DNA from: Nansenia antarctica
Taxonomy: Eukaryota; Chordata; Actinopteri; Argentiniformes; Microstomatidae
NCBI GenBank assembly: GCA_963989245.1
Contig: OZ022351.1
Coordinates: 14,049,843 to 14,113,842, forward strand
Direction: 5' to 3'
DNA length: 64,000 nucleotides
In this document: positions 11,601-21,681 of the stretch, one piece after another
How positions within the stretch are numbered: position 1 is the first letter of the stretch
Layout of the letters: each line of letters begins with the position of its first letter
The notes under the pieces: generated by a model
What the model saw: the letters and a program-made list of their open reading frames with translations, nothing else
What the model was told of the DNA's origin: nothing
The model's database searches: none
Program-made: the position numbers and the translations under genes

Positions 11601-12775
11601 CCCCGCTCTCTCTGTCTGTCTCAGAATGTTCTGATGTTTAAACAGGTGGGATTATTTTTTTGCCTTTGTGGTTCACATGTGAAAGGAACAAGGTAACAAA
11701 TAATAAAACATGCAGCATTGACATCGTGTTCCTGTCATTGAATAAAAAATGAACATGGAAATATTTTTGATTTGATTTCAACAAATGTCATCTTTTATAC
11801 GGCGTTGTATTCCAGCAGAACGGTGAATAATCTGATTCTCCTTCCTGGCTAATGCCATTACTCTGACTGATTCTGTCTCCCAGCCATTTCTCATGAATTC
11901 TCAACATGGCGTCATTCTATTCTAACGGAGTAGACCTGAACCCAAGCAACGAGACCCAGAATTCATGTCTTTTGGCTGCTTTACATTACGTTTCTTTCTG
12001 CGTGACTAATTATTTTCTTGCCATCACTTTTAGCCTCAATACAATCATTTCTCTTTCTTTTACAGCTATTCTGATATTACTTAATGTGCTCAAGAATTTC
12101 TGAGTGGGAGAGATTTGTTATTTCAGTGAAACCTGAAACATTGAGCTCAGTTCATTTGACACACATGTAATAGCGTTATTTATTCTTGCTCTGAGGGCTG
12201 GGGAGGGCTTGGCGTGTTGTTACGGGGAGGGTAATTGCGCTGTTATTGCAGCTGTCCACAAGGAAAAGCAACAGCCATATCCATTTTAAAAACACAATAT
12301 GTTCTCTGATGCTGAAACAATTCACAATTACAATTGTAATTCTACTGAGGGGTCCTCCTCCATCGTATCATCCAAAGCCTTTGATGAAAACAAGAAAAAA
12401 AAACACTTGATTCAACCAGACACAAGCACTCCTCTCATGGCTGTGGTTAATTGGGTTGTCATGAGCGAGCTCATTAGCAATATGGTGTGTGTTGCTGGGA
12501 TGATTTCTCCATGTCAACCCGCTCTGATGAATGCCGAAAACAACGCCACTTCCTGGTTTGGATTGAAGTGTGTGGTCAAGGTCCCCGGCTAAGCATGTGT
12601 ACGGTCGGTGAATGGTAATGGTGCTGCCGTCTCGCTCTCCACTCAGGGTCAAGGACATGTGGGATGCACTAATGACAGACATGCCTTACCCAATCAGAGG
12701 GGCACCTTGTTTTGCTTCATTAACACCTACTAACATCCTCCTCCAAATAACCTCCTCAGTAACCCTGGACTCAGC

Positions 12776-12776
<1 letters not shown>

Positions 12777-12814
<38 letters not shown>

Positions 12815-12905
12815 CTGTGTCTGTGTCTGTGTCTGTGTCTGTGTCTGTGTCTGTGTCTGTGTCTGTGTCTGTGTCTGTGTCTGTGTCTGTGTGTGTGTGT
12901 GTGTT
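12777..12905. repeat. (GT)n with embedded (GTGTCT)n hexamer array
   Basis: A GT tract flanks a perfect hexamer array of GTGTCT from 12811 to 12890 (about 13 units). It ends about 130 bp upstream of the pard3 acceptor at 13035. The uniform hexamer phase suggests recent expansion of one GT variant. Confidence 0.97.
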
Positions 12906-13035
12906 AGGACTAAGAGTGTCTTGAATGAGTTCTGTAAAGACAATGCATAGTACAGTACATGTGCTGTGTGTGTAGACACTGTATGTGTGTGTGTTAGTGT
13001 GTAACAGGAGTGTGTGTAATGGGAATATGTTTCAG

Positions 13036-13163
13036 GCTAACACGGGTCCATACGCCCAGACGGGCCGCCACTCTGTGTCTGTGGAGGCGCAGGTGCAGAG
13101 ACAGAGGCAGGAAGAGAGAGACTCCTTCCAACAGGCCCAGAGACAGTACAGCTCCCTCCCACG
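13036..13163 (+). CDS. pard3: pard3 exon, second from last
   Basis: A 128-bp exon continuing the Par-3 C-terminal region. It reads QTGRHSVSVEAQVQRQRQEE and then QQAQRQYSSLPR, matching the vertebrate PARD3 segment SGRHSVSVE...QRQRQEER...QQAQRQYSSLPR. The first residues (ANTGPYA) differ from mammalian PARD3 in a stretch that varies between species. The acceptor is TTTCAG at 13030-13035 and the donor CCACG|GTAAGAG at 13164. It starts on a codon boundary, matching the end of the 6393 exon, and ends after two bases of an Arg codon that the next exon completes. The Gln/Arg/Glu-rich composition fits the extended, partly coiled-coil tail used for partner binding. Confidence 0.96.
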
Positions 13164-13959
13164 GTAAGAGAAGCTAACACTATCTCTTCCCCCCTGCCCC
13201 CCTCCTCCACTTTTTCTTTTCCTCTCACCGTCTTCCTGTCTTTCACACTTGCCGTCAAAATCTGACATTTTTGTTATCGCTATGCTTTTCAGCAAACACT
13301 TATTCCGACTACAATCATCCATCCAAACCTATACCTCCCTCAGTGGCTTCCAAAAAACTTGTTTTCAAACGGATGGTTTATCTCTGAAACCTCCGCCCTC
13401 TGCGACTCAACGCGGAGTTCAGAGCCATGGCTGTGTCACTTCATCTTCTTTTTTTTTGGTTTCTTTGCATATTTGTCAGAAATGTCAATAAAGCTTATAG
13501 TATCTGGGATCTAAAAGCCTCGGGGGCTGAGTTTGGTATCAGTGTTTGCATTTCCAGCTGTCTCTCTCTGATGCGTTCATATCAAACACCCATTCCTCTC
13601 TAATCGCTCTCAGTCAATGCAAATCAAAGAGGCATCGGACGCAGATGGAAAGCTTCCTCACATAAGCTTTACATACTTAAAGAGAAAAAGCAAATCTTAA
13701 CTGAAGGCACCCGTGATGCAGTTTGACTGTTTGAGAGAATTTATTCCAGTTATCCAATAAAAGTTTCTTTCCTCCTAACTCTTTTTTTCCTTAGCTGAAG
13801 GCGAGCCAAAATGTGTTATTATTTCCTGGAAAGTTTTGGAACTTGGAGAATGGGAAAAAAAGTGAAAGCTGCTTTATTTTGTATACAATTTACATTTTAT
13901 TATCAAATTGTGTCTTTAGACTCTGATTCCTTTGTGGCTGTTTCAAACAACGACAGAAC

Positions 13960-13963
13960 GTGT

Positions 13964-14056
<93 letters not shown>

Positions 14057-14130
14057 TGTGAGCGTGTGCGTGTGCATGTGCATGTGTGTCTGTGTGTGTC
14101 TGTATGTGTGTATGGGGGGGGGGGGGGGGG
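13960..14130. repeat. (GT)n microsatellite ending in a 17-G run
   Basis: An imperfect GT tract (13960-14112) with GTGCAT variants, followed by G17 at 14114-14130. Confidence 0.96.
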
Positions 14131-14975
14131 CTCTCACATGGAGGAATCCAGGTTTTATTTGCCAAAGCAATTACTCTCTCCAGGGACGTGCAATTCCAGT
14201 ATCAGTCAATGCAGAGGTTTGCACAAACAACGCTCATTTAAACGCTGCGATCATCTAATGTCTGTGGTCTTGGGAGAGGGTCGTTTCTCGGTCGATTAAA
14301 ACCTGCTCCTGCCCATGGCTATGAATGTGTGGTCCACTCTGACACTCAATCAATAAGCACAACGATTCTGGACAATCCATACCTTTCTTTCATAATGTGT
14401 TGACTGCAGACATGTTATTTGATGTGGAGGCTACTTGTCCCTCGTACCTGCATTCTTCGGGTTTCTCTTGGGGGAAAAAATCCATCTCTCCTGAGAGAAA
14501 AAACACTATCTGAGTATGTCCTTTGATATGCATTCCTGCCATAATCTCATAGAGCATCTTTACGCCAGGGTCAGATCAGTGTAGCGTGCCATGTGACCCC
14601 AGGGAGGGCTCATCATGGACAAGGGCTGGACACAGCTCCTCATTAGGATCTGACGGTCTTCCCTCTGACTCTTATTCCTTCCATTAATCCCCATGCTCCT
14701 CCTGCTCGGCCTCCACCCTTTTTAACGACTTGAAAAACGGGAAGCAAGAGCAGTCATCCATAGCCAAATGAGGACATTCCCAAAAACCCACGCTCCCCAA
14801 AAAAAAACTCCCTGGGAAGGGAATGCTATCTGATTACTGGTAGTCTTAGTAGTCTGGGATAGTGAGGATTGGGGTAGCCACTAATGAAGTCTTGTTATTG
14901 CAGCAAGATTAGCTTGTCTGGCCTGGCTGCGGAGCAGGGGGATGATGCCTGTATTCATACCTGTGTGGTAACAAG

Positions 14976-17870
14976 ATGATGGTTTTAGCAAGACTACTGT
15001 TCATTATTTTTATCGTCTGGGAGCTTATTAAACAATGTCGCTCCATGCCGTCGTGTCGGGAATCCACGCCGGCGTTCCTCCGCTATCCCCGTGATCTACT
15101 ACTGCTGCTGCGCTCCACCGACACACCTGCTCCCCAGCTACCGAGGGAGCTGTGGGCTCGGCCTCCGGACCACCACGGCCGCAGACTGAGGAGGAGGGGG
15201 AGACGCGGAGGGGTGAGACAGCGAATGCGGAGAAGAGCGGACAGGCCACCTCTGCCTTCTATGGTTCTCTGCAACGCCCGTTCATTGAAGAACAAAGTTG
15301 ACGAACTCCGATGCAACACCAGAGCCCAACACGAGTACCGCGACTCGTGTCTGCTCGTTTTCACCGAGACCTGGCTACAGAAAGACGTACCGGACTCGCT
15401 TGTGGACCTTGAGGGCTTCTCTCTCGTGCGCTCCGATCGGAACTCAAACTCCGGGAAGCGTATAGGAGGTGGCACCTGCGTCTTCATCAACCAGAAGTGG
15501 TGCTCTCAATTCACCACAAGAGAGTCTGTCTGCAACCCTGACATTGAGCTGGTATGTTTAAGCCTCAGGCCCTTTTATCTTCCTCGAGAATTCGGGAATA
15601 TTGTACTATGTACAGTTTACATTCCACCGAGTGGTAATGCTGCTAGAGCAGCCAGCGCGATAGCAGACTGTGTGCACAGACAATTGAAACGCACTCCTGA
15701 AGCACCTTGTTTTATTGCCGGCGACTTTAATCACTGTAAGCTTGAGTCTGCGCTGCCTGGATTCACGCAGTATGTTAAGTGTAACACGCGAGGTGAACGA
15801 ATCCTTGATAAATGCTATGGCAATGTTAAGGACGCCTACACTGCCAGGGCTAAACCCCCGTTAGGTAACTCCGACCACAATGTTGTCCAGCTAATTCCCA
15901 CGTATAAATCTCTGCTTAAAAGTAGCAAACCCCAAGTTAAAACAGTTCATGTCTGGAATGATGATGGCATTGAAACCCTAAAAGGCTGCTTTTCCTGTAC
16001 CGACTGGGACCTCTTTCACGGTCTGGACCTTGAAGAGGCTACTGACACTATTACAGATTATATAAAGTTTTGCAGAGATAACGTGCTACCCCTGAAATCT
16101 ATAACTGTGTACCCTAACAACAAATCCCATATCACGAAGGAAATCAAAAAGTGCATAGTTCAGAAAAGAATTGCATTCAGGAATAAGGATCTTTTGGCCA
16201 TGAGGAACATCCAAAAAGAACTGAATCACAAATTAAGGGGGGCCAAGAGGAAACAGAAAGAGACATTTGAATCCCACTGCTCTTCTATGAACACTAAAAA
16301 ACTATGGGACTCCATGAAACATATGACTAACATGGCCCCAGCTAAAAGGTGCCTTAGTGTCCTAAACGAGGGTGAAAAAGCCAATGAACTTAACCATTTT
16401 TATGCCAGGTTTGAGACTGCCGACTTCTCGATGGAGCAAACAGTGGCTCTTCAGGCGCTGCCTGAGTTGGAAGCAAGTATCACCATTGAGCAGCGCGAGG
16501 TACAGAGACTGTTCGCTAACACCCGCCCTAGAAAGTCCTCCGGACCGGATGGCATCTCTGGGCTCATGCTAAAGTCCTGCAGTGAGGAGCTGGCTGAGGC
16601 CTGGTGTCCTATCTTCCAGAAGTCTCTGGACTCTCACACTGTTCCGTCCATCTGGAAAGACGCTATCATTATTCCTGTTCCTAAGAAGGCTAGCTGCAAG
16701 GAAAATAATGACCTGCGACCAGTCGCTTTGACATCTGTTGTAATGAAATGTTTTGAAAAATTCATTATATGTAAAGTGAAAAATGCAGTCAGTTGCTCTC
16801 TGGATCCTTTTCAGTTTGCGTATAGATGTAACACAGGCACAGATGATGCAACCTCAGCCATGGTGCACTTCATATCTAAGCACTTAGAGGACCCTACCTA
16901 CTATGTCCGACTCCTATTTGTTGATTTCAGTTCTGCTTTTAACACGATACAGCCGCACCTTTTAATTGAGAAGTTAAATGGGCTTAATGTCCCCCCCCTC
17001 ATTATAAAATGGTATCACTCCTTTTTAACTAACCGCACACAGCGGGTCAGTGTTAATGGCACTCTTTCGGAACCCAGAACCATAAGCACTGGTGCTCCAC
17101 AGGGTATAGTCAGTTCCCCCGTGCTCTTTACTTTATACACAAACGAGTGCAGAAGCACCTACCCTAGCAACCGCATCATAAAATTTTCGGATGACACTGC
17201 CATCCTTGCTTTAATCAAAAAGGACAGTGACCTAAATGACTATTATTCTGAAATCCAGAGGTTTGTTAAATGGTGTGATGTTAACTGCCTGGTTTTAAAT
17301 GTTAAGAAAACTGAGGAGATGGTGTTCGACCCCAGAGGTGTTGGGGACCACAGGCCTGTGGTCATCCACAAACAATCCATCTCTCAGGTCGCCTCTTACA
17401 AATATCTTGGGGTTTTCATTGATAACTCACTCACCTGGAGCACTCATGTAGACAGCCTTTGTAGCAGATTACAACAACGACTACACTTCCTACGCCGCCT
17501 TAGAGTTCATGGAGTTGACCCAAAATTTATGCTACTTTTCTACCAGTCTGTCTTAGAGAGTCTCATCAGATACGGCATTACATCTTGGTTTGGTAACCTA
17601 TCTGTAAAACTAAGGTCCAAACTGGTCCGACTGATACAGACTGCATGGAAGATCATAGGGGTGAAAGACCACTCATCCCTGCAGTCTATTTTTGAACAGG
17701 CTACTCTCAGACAGGCTAGTAGAATTCTCATGAATCCCTCCCATGTCCTACATGCAGAGTATGAACTGCTGCCCTCTGGGAGGAGGTTCAGAGTCCCCCG
17801 CGCTAGATTAAATAGATTTAAAAATTCTTTTATTCCCGTTTCTGTTAAACTTTTAAACTGCACCAGATGA
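14976..17870 (+). CDS. LINE endonuclease / reverse transcriptase ORF (964 aa)
   Basis: This polyprotein nicks target DNA and copies its own RNA at the nick. Residues about 96-305 form an AP-like endonuclease: CNARSLKNK (Asn100), VFTETW (Glu131), TVYIPPSG (Tyr215), AGDFN (Asp250, Asn252) and GNSDHN (Ser299-Asp300-His301). Residues about 520-790 form the reverse transcriptase: SSGPDGI, FVDFSSAF (Asp650), GAPQG (706-710) and FSDD (737-740, Asp739 and Asp740), followed by YKYLG and a C-terminal region ending LLPSGRRFRVPRAR. FSDD replaces the commoner FADD but keeps both aspartates. No stop or frameshift is seen, so it may be recently active. The N-terminus is uncertain: Met24 at 15045 begins the basic, Leu-rich leader typical of fish relatives and may be the real start. 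Confidence 0.95.
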   Translation: MMVLARLLFIIFIVWELIKQCRSMPSCRESTPAFLRYPRDLLLLLRSTDTPAPQLPRELWARPPDHHGRRLRRRGRRGGVRQRMRRRADRPPLPSMVLCNARSLKNKVDELRCNTRAQHEYRDSCLLVFTETWLQKDVPDSLVDLEGFSLVRSDRNSNSGKRIGGGTCVFINQKWCSQFTTRESVCNPDIELVCLSLRPFYLPREFGNIVLCTVYIPPSGNAARAASAIADCVHRQLKRTPEAPCFIAGDFNHCKLESALPGFTQYVKCNTRGERILDKCYGNVKDAYTARAKPPLGNSDHNVVQLIPTYKSLLKSSKPQVKTVHVWNDDGIETLKGCFSCTDWDLFHGLDLEEATDTITDYIKFCRDNVLPLKSITVYPNNKSHITKEIKKCIVQKRIAFRNKDLLAMRNIQKELNHKLRGAKRKQKETFESHCSSMNTKKLWDSMKHMTNMAPAKRCLSVLNEGEKANELNHFYARFETADFSMEQTVALQALPELEASITIEQREVQRLFANTRPRKSSGPDGISGLMLKSCSEELAEAWCPIFQKSLDSHTVPSIWKDAIIIPVPKKASCKENNDLRPVALTSVVMKCFEKFIICKVKNAVSCSLDPFQFAYRCNTGTDDATSAMVHFISKHLEDPTYYVRLLFVDFSSAFNTIQPHLLIEKLNGLNVPPLIIKWYHSFLTNRTQRVSVNGTLSEPRTISTGAPQGIVSSPVLFTLYTNECRSTYPSNRIIKFSDDTAILALIKKDSDLNDYYSEIQRFVKWCDVNCLVLNVKKTEEMVFDPRGVGDHRPVVIHKQSISQVASYKYLGVFIDNSLTWSTHVDSLCSRLQQRLHFLRRLRVHGVDPKFMLLFYQSVLESLIRYGITSWFGNLSVKLRSKLVRLIQTAWKIIGVKDHSSLQSIFEQATLRQASRILMNPSHVLHAEYELLPSGRRFRVPRARLNRFKNSFIPVSVKLLNCTR

Positions 17871-18056
17871 ATGTAACTTATCTTGCTTATCATTTTATTT
17901 CCACTCTTGTTTTAATCAGGTCTGCCTTCTGTTTGTGTGCTAATATCCTGTATTGTCTGTTGCTCTTTGTTGGCTGCTGTGGGGTGTAAGCCCAATACAA
18001 ATTTCCCAGTGATGGGACAATAAAGTGACTCTTGACTCTTGACTCTTGACTTGACT
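14976..18056 (+). mobile_element. CR1/L2-type LINE (non-LTR retrotransposon), coding part intact
   Basis: An element of about 3.1 kb with one long ORF (14976-17870), about 150 bp of 3' UTR, an AATAAA (18019-18024) and a tail of tandem GACTCTT units (18027-18056). Short tandem-repeat tails without poly-A are typical of the CR1/L2 group, and the endonuclease and RT sequence agree. No separate ORF1 is visible upstream, so the copy may be 5' truncated or of a one-ORF subtype. The 8-mer GATTAGCT occurs at 14907-14914 and 18076-18083; it may be a target duplication that places the 5' end near 14915, but an 8-mer match is weak evidence. It is inserted in sense in the last pard3 intron. Confidence 0.93.
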
Positions 18057-18173
18057 GATAGCAGGAGAGTGGGCTGATTAGCTCTAGTAGCAGGCAGGAT
18101 CAACGTCTTCCAGTGGCCAGTGTGAACTGGCATGGCTACTCATCTGGAGGCGGGGGCAGGGGTGGGGGTGATT

Positions 18174-18249
18174 GCGCGTGCGCGTGCGTGTGTGTGTGTA
18201 TGGGTGAGTGTGTGTGTGCGCGTGCATGCGCGTGCGTGTGTGTGTATGG

Positions 18250-18288
<39 letters not shown>
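18174..18288. repeat. (GT)n microsatellite, imperfect
   Basis: A GT tract with CGTG and GTATGGGTGA variants, including two copies of a longer GTGTGTATGGGTGAGTGTG-like unit, about 120 bp beyond the LINE tail. Confidence 0.93.
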
Positions 18289-18854
18289 TCTGCTCCCATT
18301 TTTATAAACCCTGATCTATACCAGCTGGATTGTAGAAAAACATCGACACAGCAGCCACACATTTCTCTTGAAGCCAACTTCCCGGCTTTGTTTGTTATGT
18401 TCTGTCTGTCTAAATTTAACCCACGTTTTTGTCATGACGTATCTTTGCTTTCAACTCCCAACTCCCTCCCTCGAAAACCGAAGCCATCCTCTGCGTTCCA
18501 TGTCCTGGAGTGGGGGTACGAGATAAAGAGTGCCACACCTCCGACGTATCAATCATGCTAAGATTTCGAAAGAACGATACGGCCATACGGATGATATCGC
18601 ATTTATTGTATTTTTTTTTCTCCCAAATCAATGCCCAATCTGGCGTGGAATCACAGGTCGCTGACTTGTAAAATCAAGCGTCTCGGGTTTCTAAATCAAC
18701 ATCTTCTACGTGAACGGAGCCCGTTGTTGAGCCAGAGCATAAACGTGTGGCGGGCCCACCAGTCAGAGCAGATCCTAAGCATGTGGTAAGACTCTCTATG
18801 CAGTCTGCCCCCACATCTGCCCTGGCTTGGATCCTACCTCTACTCCCCCCTTTC

Positions 18855-18862
18855 ACACACAC

Positions 18863-18912
<50 letters not shown>

Positions 18913-18933
18913 ACACACACACACACACACACA
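18855..18933. repeat. (CA)n microsatellite
   Basis: About 79 bases of CA with single CG and CT interruptions. It lies about 570 bp from a GT tract on the same strand, so the two could pair in an RNA. Confidence 0.96.
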
Positions 18934-19087
18934 AACAAAGAACCACACTCTCTGTGCCATGTGTTTCAGCTCATCCCTTCTCTCTACCCTGGGTGAGCCA
19001 CGGGGGCAGACATGCACAATGGTGGAGATGTGGGATTCTCATGTGAAAACAGAGAGGACAATACAGGGGAATGGGGATACACAGAGT

Positions 19088-19215
19088 TAGAGAGAGAGAG
19101 AGGGAGAGAGTGAGAGAGAGGGAGGAAAAGAAGTGAGAGATATGGATGGTGGCAGGGGGAGAAGGGGGAAGAGATAATGAGGATATGGGAAGAGGAAGAG
19201 GATAGGGAACTGTGT
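19088..19215. repeat. GA-rich polypurine stretch
   Basis: Imperfect GA/GGGA/GGAAGAG repeats, almost entirely purine on the + strand. Confidence 0.85.
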
Positions 19216-20272
19216 TTTTTATTGGGTGAACCGAATAGAGATGCACGTCTTCAGTTTGTATGGGCGGATGTGGTCTTATAGTCGTGGACTGTTTTCTATT
19301 TCAACAGCCAGGGAAGCCAGGTCATGTCAGAGACAAGACCAAAGCAATCCCACACAACTGTTCCCTTCTCACATCACTAGCTCTGATAAATATCTAGTTA
19401 AAAGTCATCTTTTTACTAACCACAGCAAAAAAGTGTCTGGAGACAAATGTCAGCCTATAGTTTCACGGATTCCTTTTTAAGCTAAGAGTTTGACAGGACA
19501 AAAAGGTGGACTGAGAAAGCGGCGCTTTGTGCTATTTTCTTAAATATAGCTTTAACTGTATATCTCACTGCCACCTCTAATGACAGTTGCACAGATAACA
19601 AAAACAGGCAGCCAGGCTTCTTAGAATGTGTGTCGGTCTAAAAGCTTGTAAGCACTGTGTGATGTGAACTCAAAAACCTCTCGAGCGCATGAGGTCACTG
19701 AGGTGTGAATGGGATTTCTCTTTGCACACGAATGTAGAAGACACTGTCACCAGTTCCATCGCACGTTGCCCCTAATGGATCCTAATAATGGAGCTGGGGC
19801 CGCACACGTTCGCCGAAGCCAAGACGTCACCCAATCATGGCTTTTAGGCCCGATTTCAGAGGGGTTTTAGTACGAGGTGAGGTGGGGAAGATTTGCAGCC
19901 GTCAAGTCAACCCGAGATGGGAGGAAGACAGCCGGGGGTTGACGGGCTGCCATTTCTGTGTCTGCGATAAATGCACTTGTCTGCCGTCTCCAAAAAGCGG
20001 ATAAAACCAGGTGTTCTTTGTGGGGAGGTTTTAACTTTCTTTTTTGTGGGGAGCTTTTAGGTTTTTGTGTTGTAAAAGTAAGGTAAGGTAAGTAAGGTAG
20101 TGGAAGTAATAGTCATGTGGGCATTAGAGCTTCCTCCATAATTATCTTTTCTCTCTCTCCTCCTTCTGCACCTTGATTCTATCTAATCACAGAGTAGGCG
20201 ATGCCGACGACCGTCGATCTCTCTTATTCAGGCTTTTGTGTTTGTGTCTCTTTTGTCCTCTTTTTACTGCAG

Positions 20273-20729
20273 GCAACCTCGTAAAACCCCGAGCTCGGTG
20301 TCTCAGGAGTCCTGGGACAAGGCGTACCCGCCCGGCGAGGTCTTCCAGACGGCCAAGGAGAACCCGCGCTACTCCAGCTACCAGGGCTCCCGGAATGGTT
20401 ACCTGGGCGTGGCCAGCGGCTTCAACGCCCGCGTCCTGCTGGAGACCCAGGAGCTGCTGAGACAGGAGCAGAGACGCAGGGAGCAGGAGGCCAAGACCCG
20501 GCTGCTGCCTCCGCAGGACACCTCCCCCGATAACACCTACACCCCCCACAAGGACCATACCCTAGCCCCAGGCCAGGCACCGGCGGGTACACCGACCCCT
20601 GGCCCGACCACCGTCGTCCGAGTCCCATCCAAAGGCCCCTATCGCCAGGATGTCCCCCCTTCCCCGTCCCAGCTATCCAGACTCAACAGGCACCAGGCCC
20701 CCGAGAAAGGACGGCCATTTTACTCTTGA
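20273..20729 (+). CDS. pard3: pard3 terminal coding exon
   Basis: Completes the Par-3 protein. The first base finishes the Arg codon begun in the 13036 exon; then come SSVSQESWDKAYPPGEVFQ, AKENPRYSSYQGSRNGYLG, GFNARVLLETQELLRQEQRR, GPYRQDVPPSPSQLSRLNR and the C-terminus EKGRPFYS, followed by TGA at 20727-20729. These blocks and the final FYS are hallmarks of vertebrate PARD3 rather than PARD3B. Between the LLRQEQRR block and GPYRQDV lies a Pro/Thr-rich stretch (about 20500-20625) longer and more GC-rich than the mammalian counterpart, so this linker evolves freely. The acceptor is TTTTTACTGCAG ending at 20272. The C-terminal region is known to contribute partner binding, for example to TIAM1. 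No damage to the frame is seen. Confidence 0.97.
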
Positions 20730-21604
20730 GGGGGGGGGGGGGGGGGGCGTCTGTAAGCGGAGGACCGATCCGCAGCAATAATGTACAAAGATATTTGGGA
20801 GTCAGTGATGTTTGAACACAAAGCTCTATTTGAGTAGAAAGATGACGATTGATGTATAGTACAATATGTCGATGTTTCTAAAGAACTTGAACTGTCACGA
20901 TCTTGTTCACCTCCCATCTCTTGTGTACTTACAGTACTACTGTACCCATATGTGATTGTCTCGCCAGTGTGATTATCCCACTTTTAAGTGCCTTGGGGGT
21001 TCACAGATTTGTCTAGTCTTACAAGACCTCACCCCCCTCCTTTAATGCTTGTGTATTTGAACACTGTCGTTCTGCCGGGGTGAAGCGACACTCCGACAAC
21101 GGATCCGACACATGCAGTTAGTGACAGCCCGAGAACCAGGCTTCTGGTCCAGGGCTGGGAGCGGCTTCACCGTGTCGATCTCCTCCCACAGTATTCTGAC
21201 CTATCACAGGGGGGAACCTCTGACACAAGACATCAAGCTCGGACGTCAGAGAAAGCACTGTCAGGATTTCTGTGAGGGGTGCGTAAGTTTTGTATGCGTG
21301 TCCAGTACCACAACTGACTGTGACTGTTTTGTAAGAGTGTGTGCATGCTTACAGTATGTGTTTTTTGAACAAAGTGTGTCTTGCGCGGTATGCTTGCGTC
21401 AGCACGTGGCTGACACAAAGAGCACAGGGTTAACCAGCGCGGCTGAACCCTGGAGTAGGAGCGGGGTTTGGGCACGACCCTGCGGTTCAAGGCTCCAGGG
21501 GGAAATCCCCATCGCCTTCCACACACTACTTATTTAAACTCAACCTCGTGCTTTTTTTTCCCCCTGCTGAGAAAACCAAATCGAGTGTCCCTCTCTACTC
21601 ATAC

Positions 21605-21623
21605 TTTCCCTCTCTCTCTCTCT

Positions 21624-21680
<57 letters not shown>
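21605..21680. repeat. (CT)n microsatellite
   Basis: A CT dinucleotide tract with CCT interruptions in the presumed pard3 3' UTR. Confidence 0.95.

Positions 21681-21681
<1 letters not shown>

Larger units (their letters stand above)
6514..13035 (+). other. pard3: pard3 intron (6.5 kb)
   Basis: Bounded by GTGAGT at 6514 and TTTCAG at 13030-13035. It holds the hAT-type element (7290-8424), an ATA tract (8845-8878), a GA/CA tract (about 9833-9902), a 69-bp CT tract (10249-10317), a GTC tract (11583-11600) and the GT/GTGTCT tract ending about 130 bp before the acceptor. The AT-rich block at about 6900-7250, with several TAATTA cores, is not a simple repeat and may be conserved regulatory sequence. 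I see no other gene. Confidence 0.85.
13164..20272 (+). other. pard3: pard3 last intron (7.1 kb)
   Basis: Bounded by GTAAGAG at 13164 and ACTGCAG at 20266-20272. It contains a GT tract with a 17-G run (13960-14130), the LINE (14976-18056), GT and CA tracts (18174-18288, 18855-18933) and a GA-rich stretch (about 19088-19200). The stretches 14131-14975 and 19250-20270 show unique-looking sequence with no supported gene. The sense-oriented LINE brings an AATAAA signal (18019-18024) into the pard3 primary transcript. Confidence 0.88.

Noticed and set aside
13486..13750. AATAAA hexamers in the last pard3 intron as early poly(A) sites
   Set aside because: Common by chance in AT-rich introns and not backed by downstream elements or context.
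15028..15490. Minus-strand frames opposite the LINE ORF (also 17540-17893)
   Set aside because: Shadows of the highly coding plus-strand LINE ORF.
19226..19480. 84-codon frame with a KSHLFTNH peptide resembling the repeat peptide at 35860
   Set aside because: The match is only a few residues and no surrounding repeat sequence agrees.
20187..20628. Minus-strand and alternate-frame ORFs over the pard3 last exon
   Set aside because: Shadow frames in GC-rich coding sequence; the conserved Par-3 frame is unambiguous.
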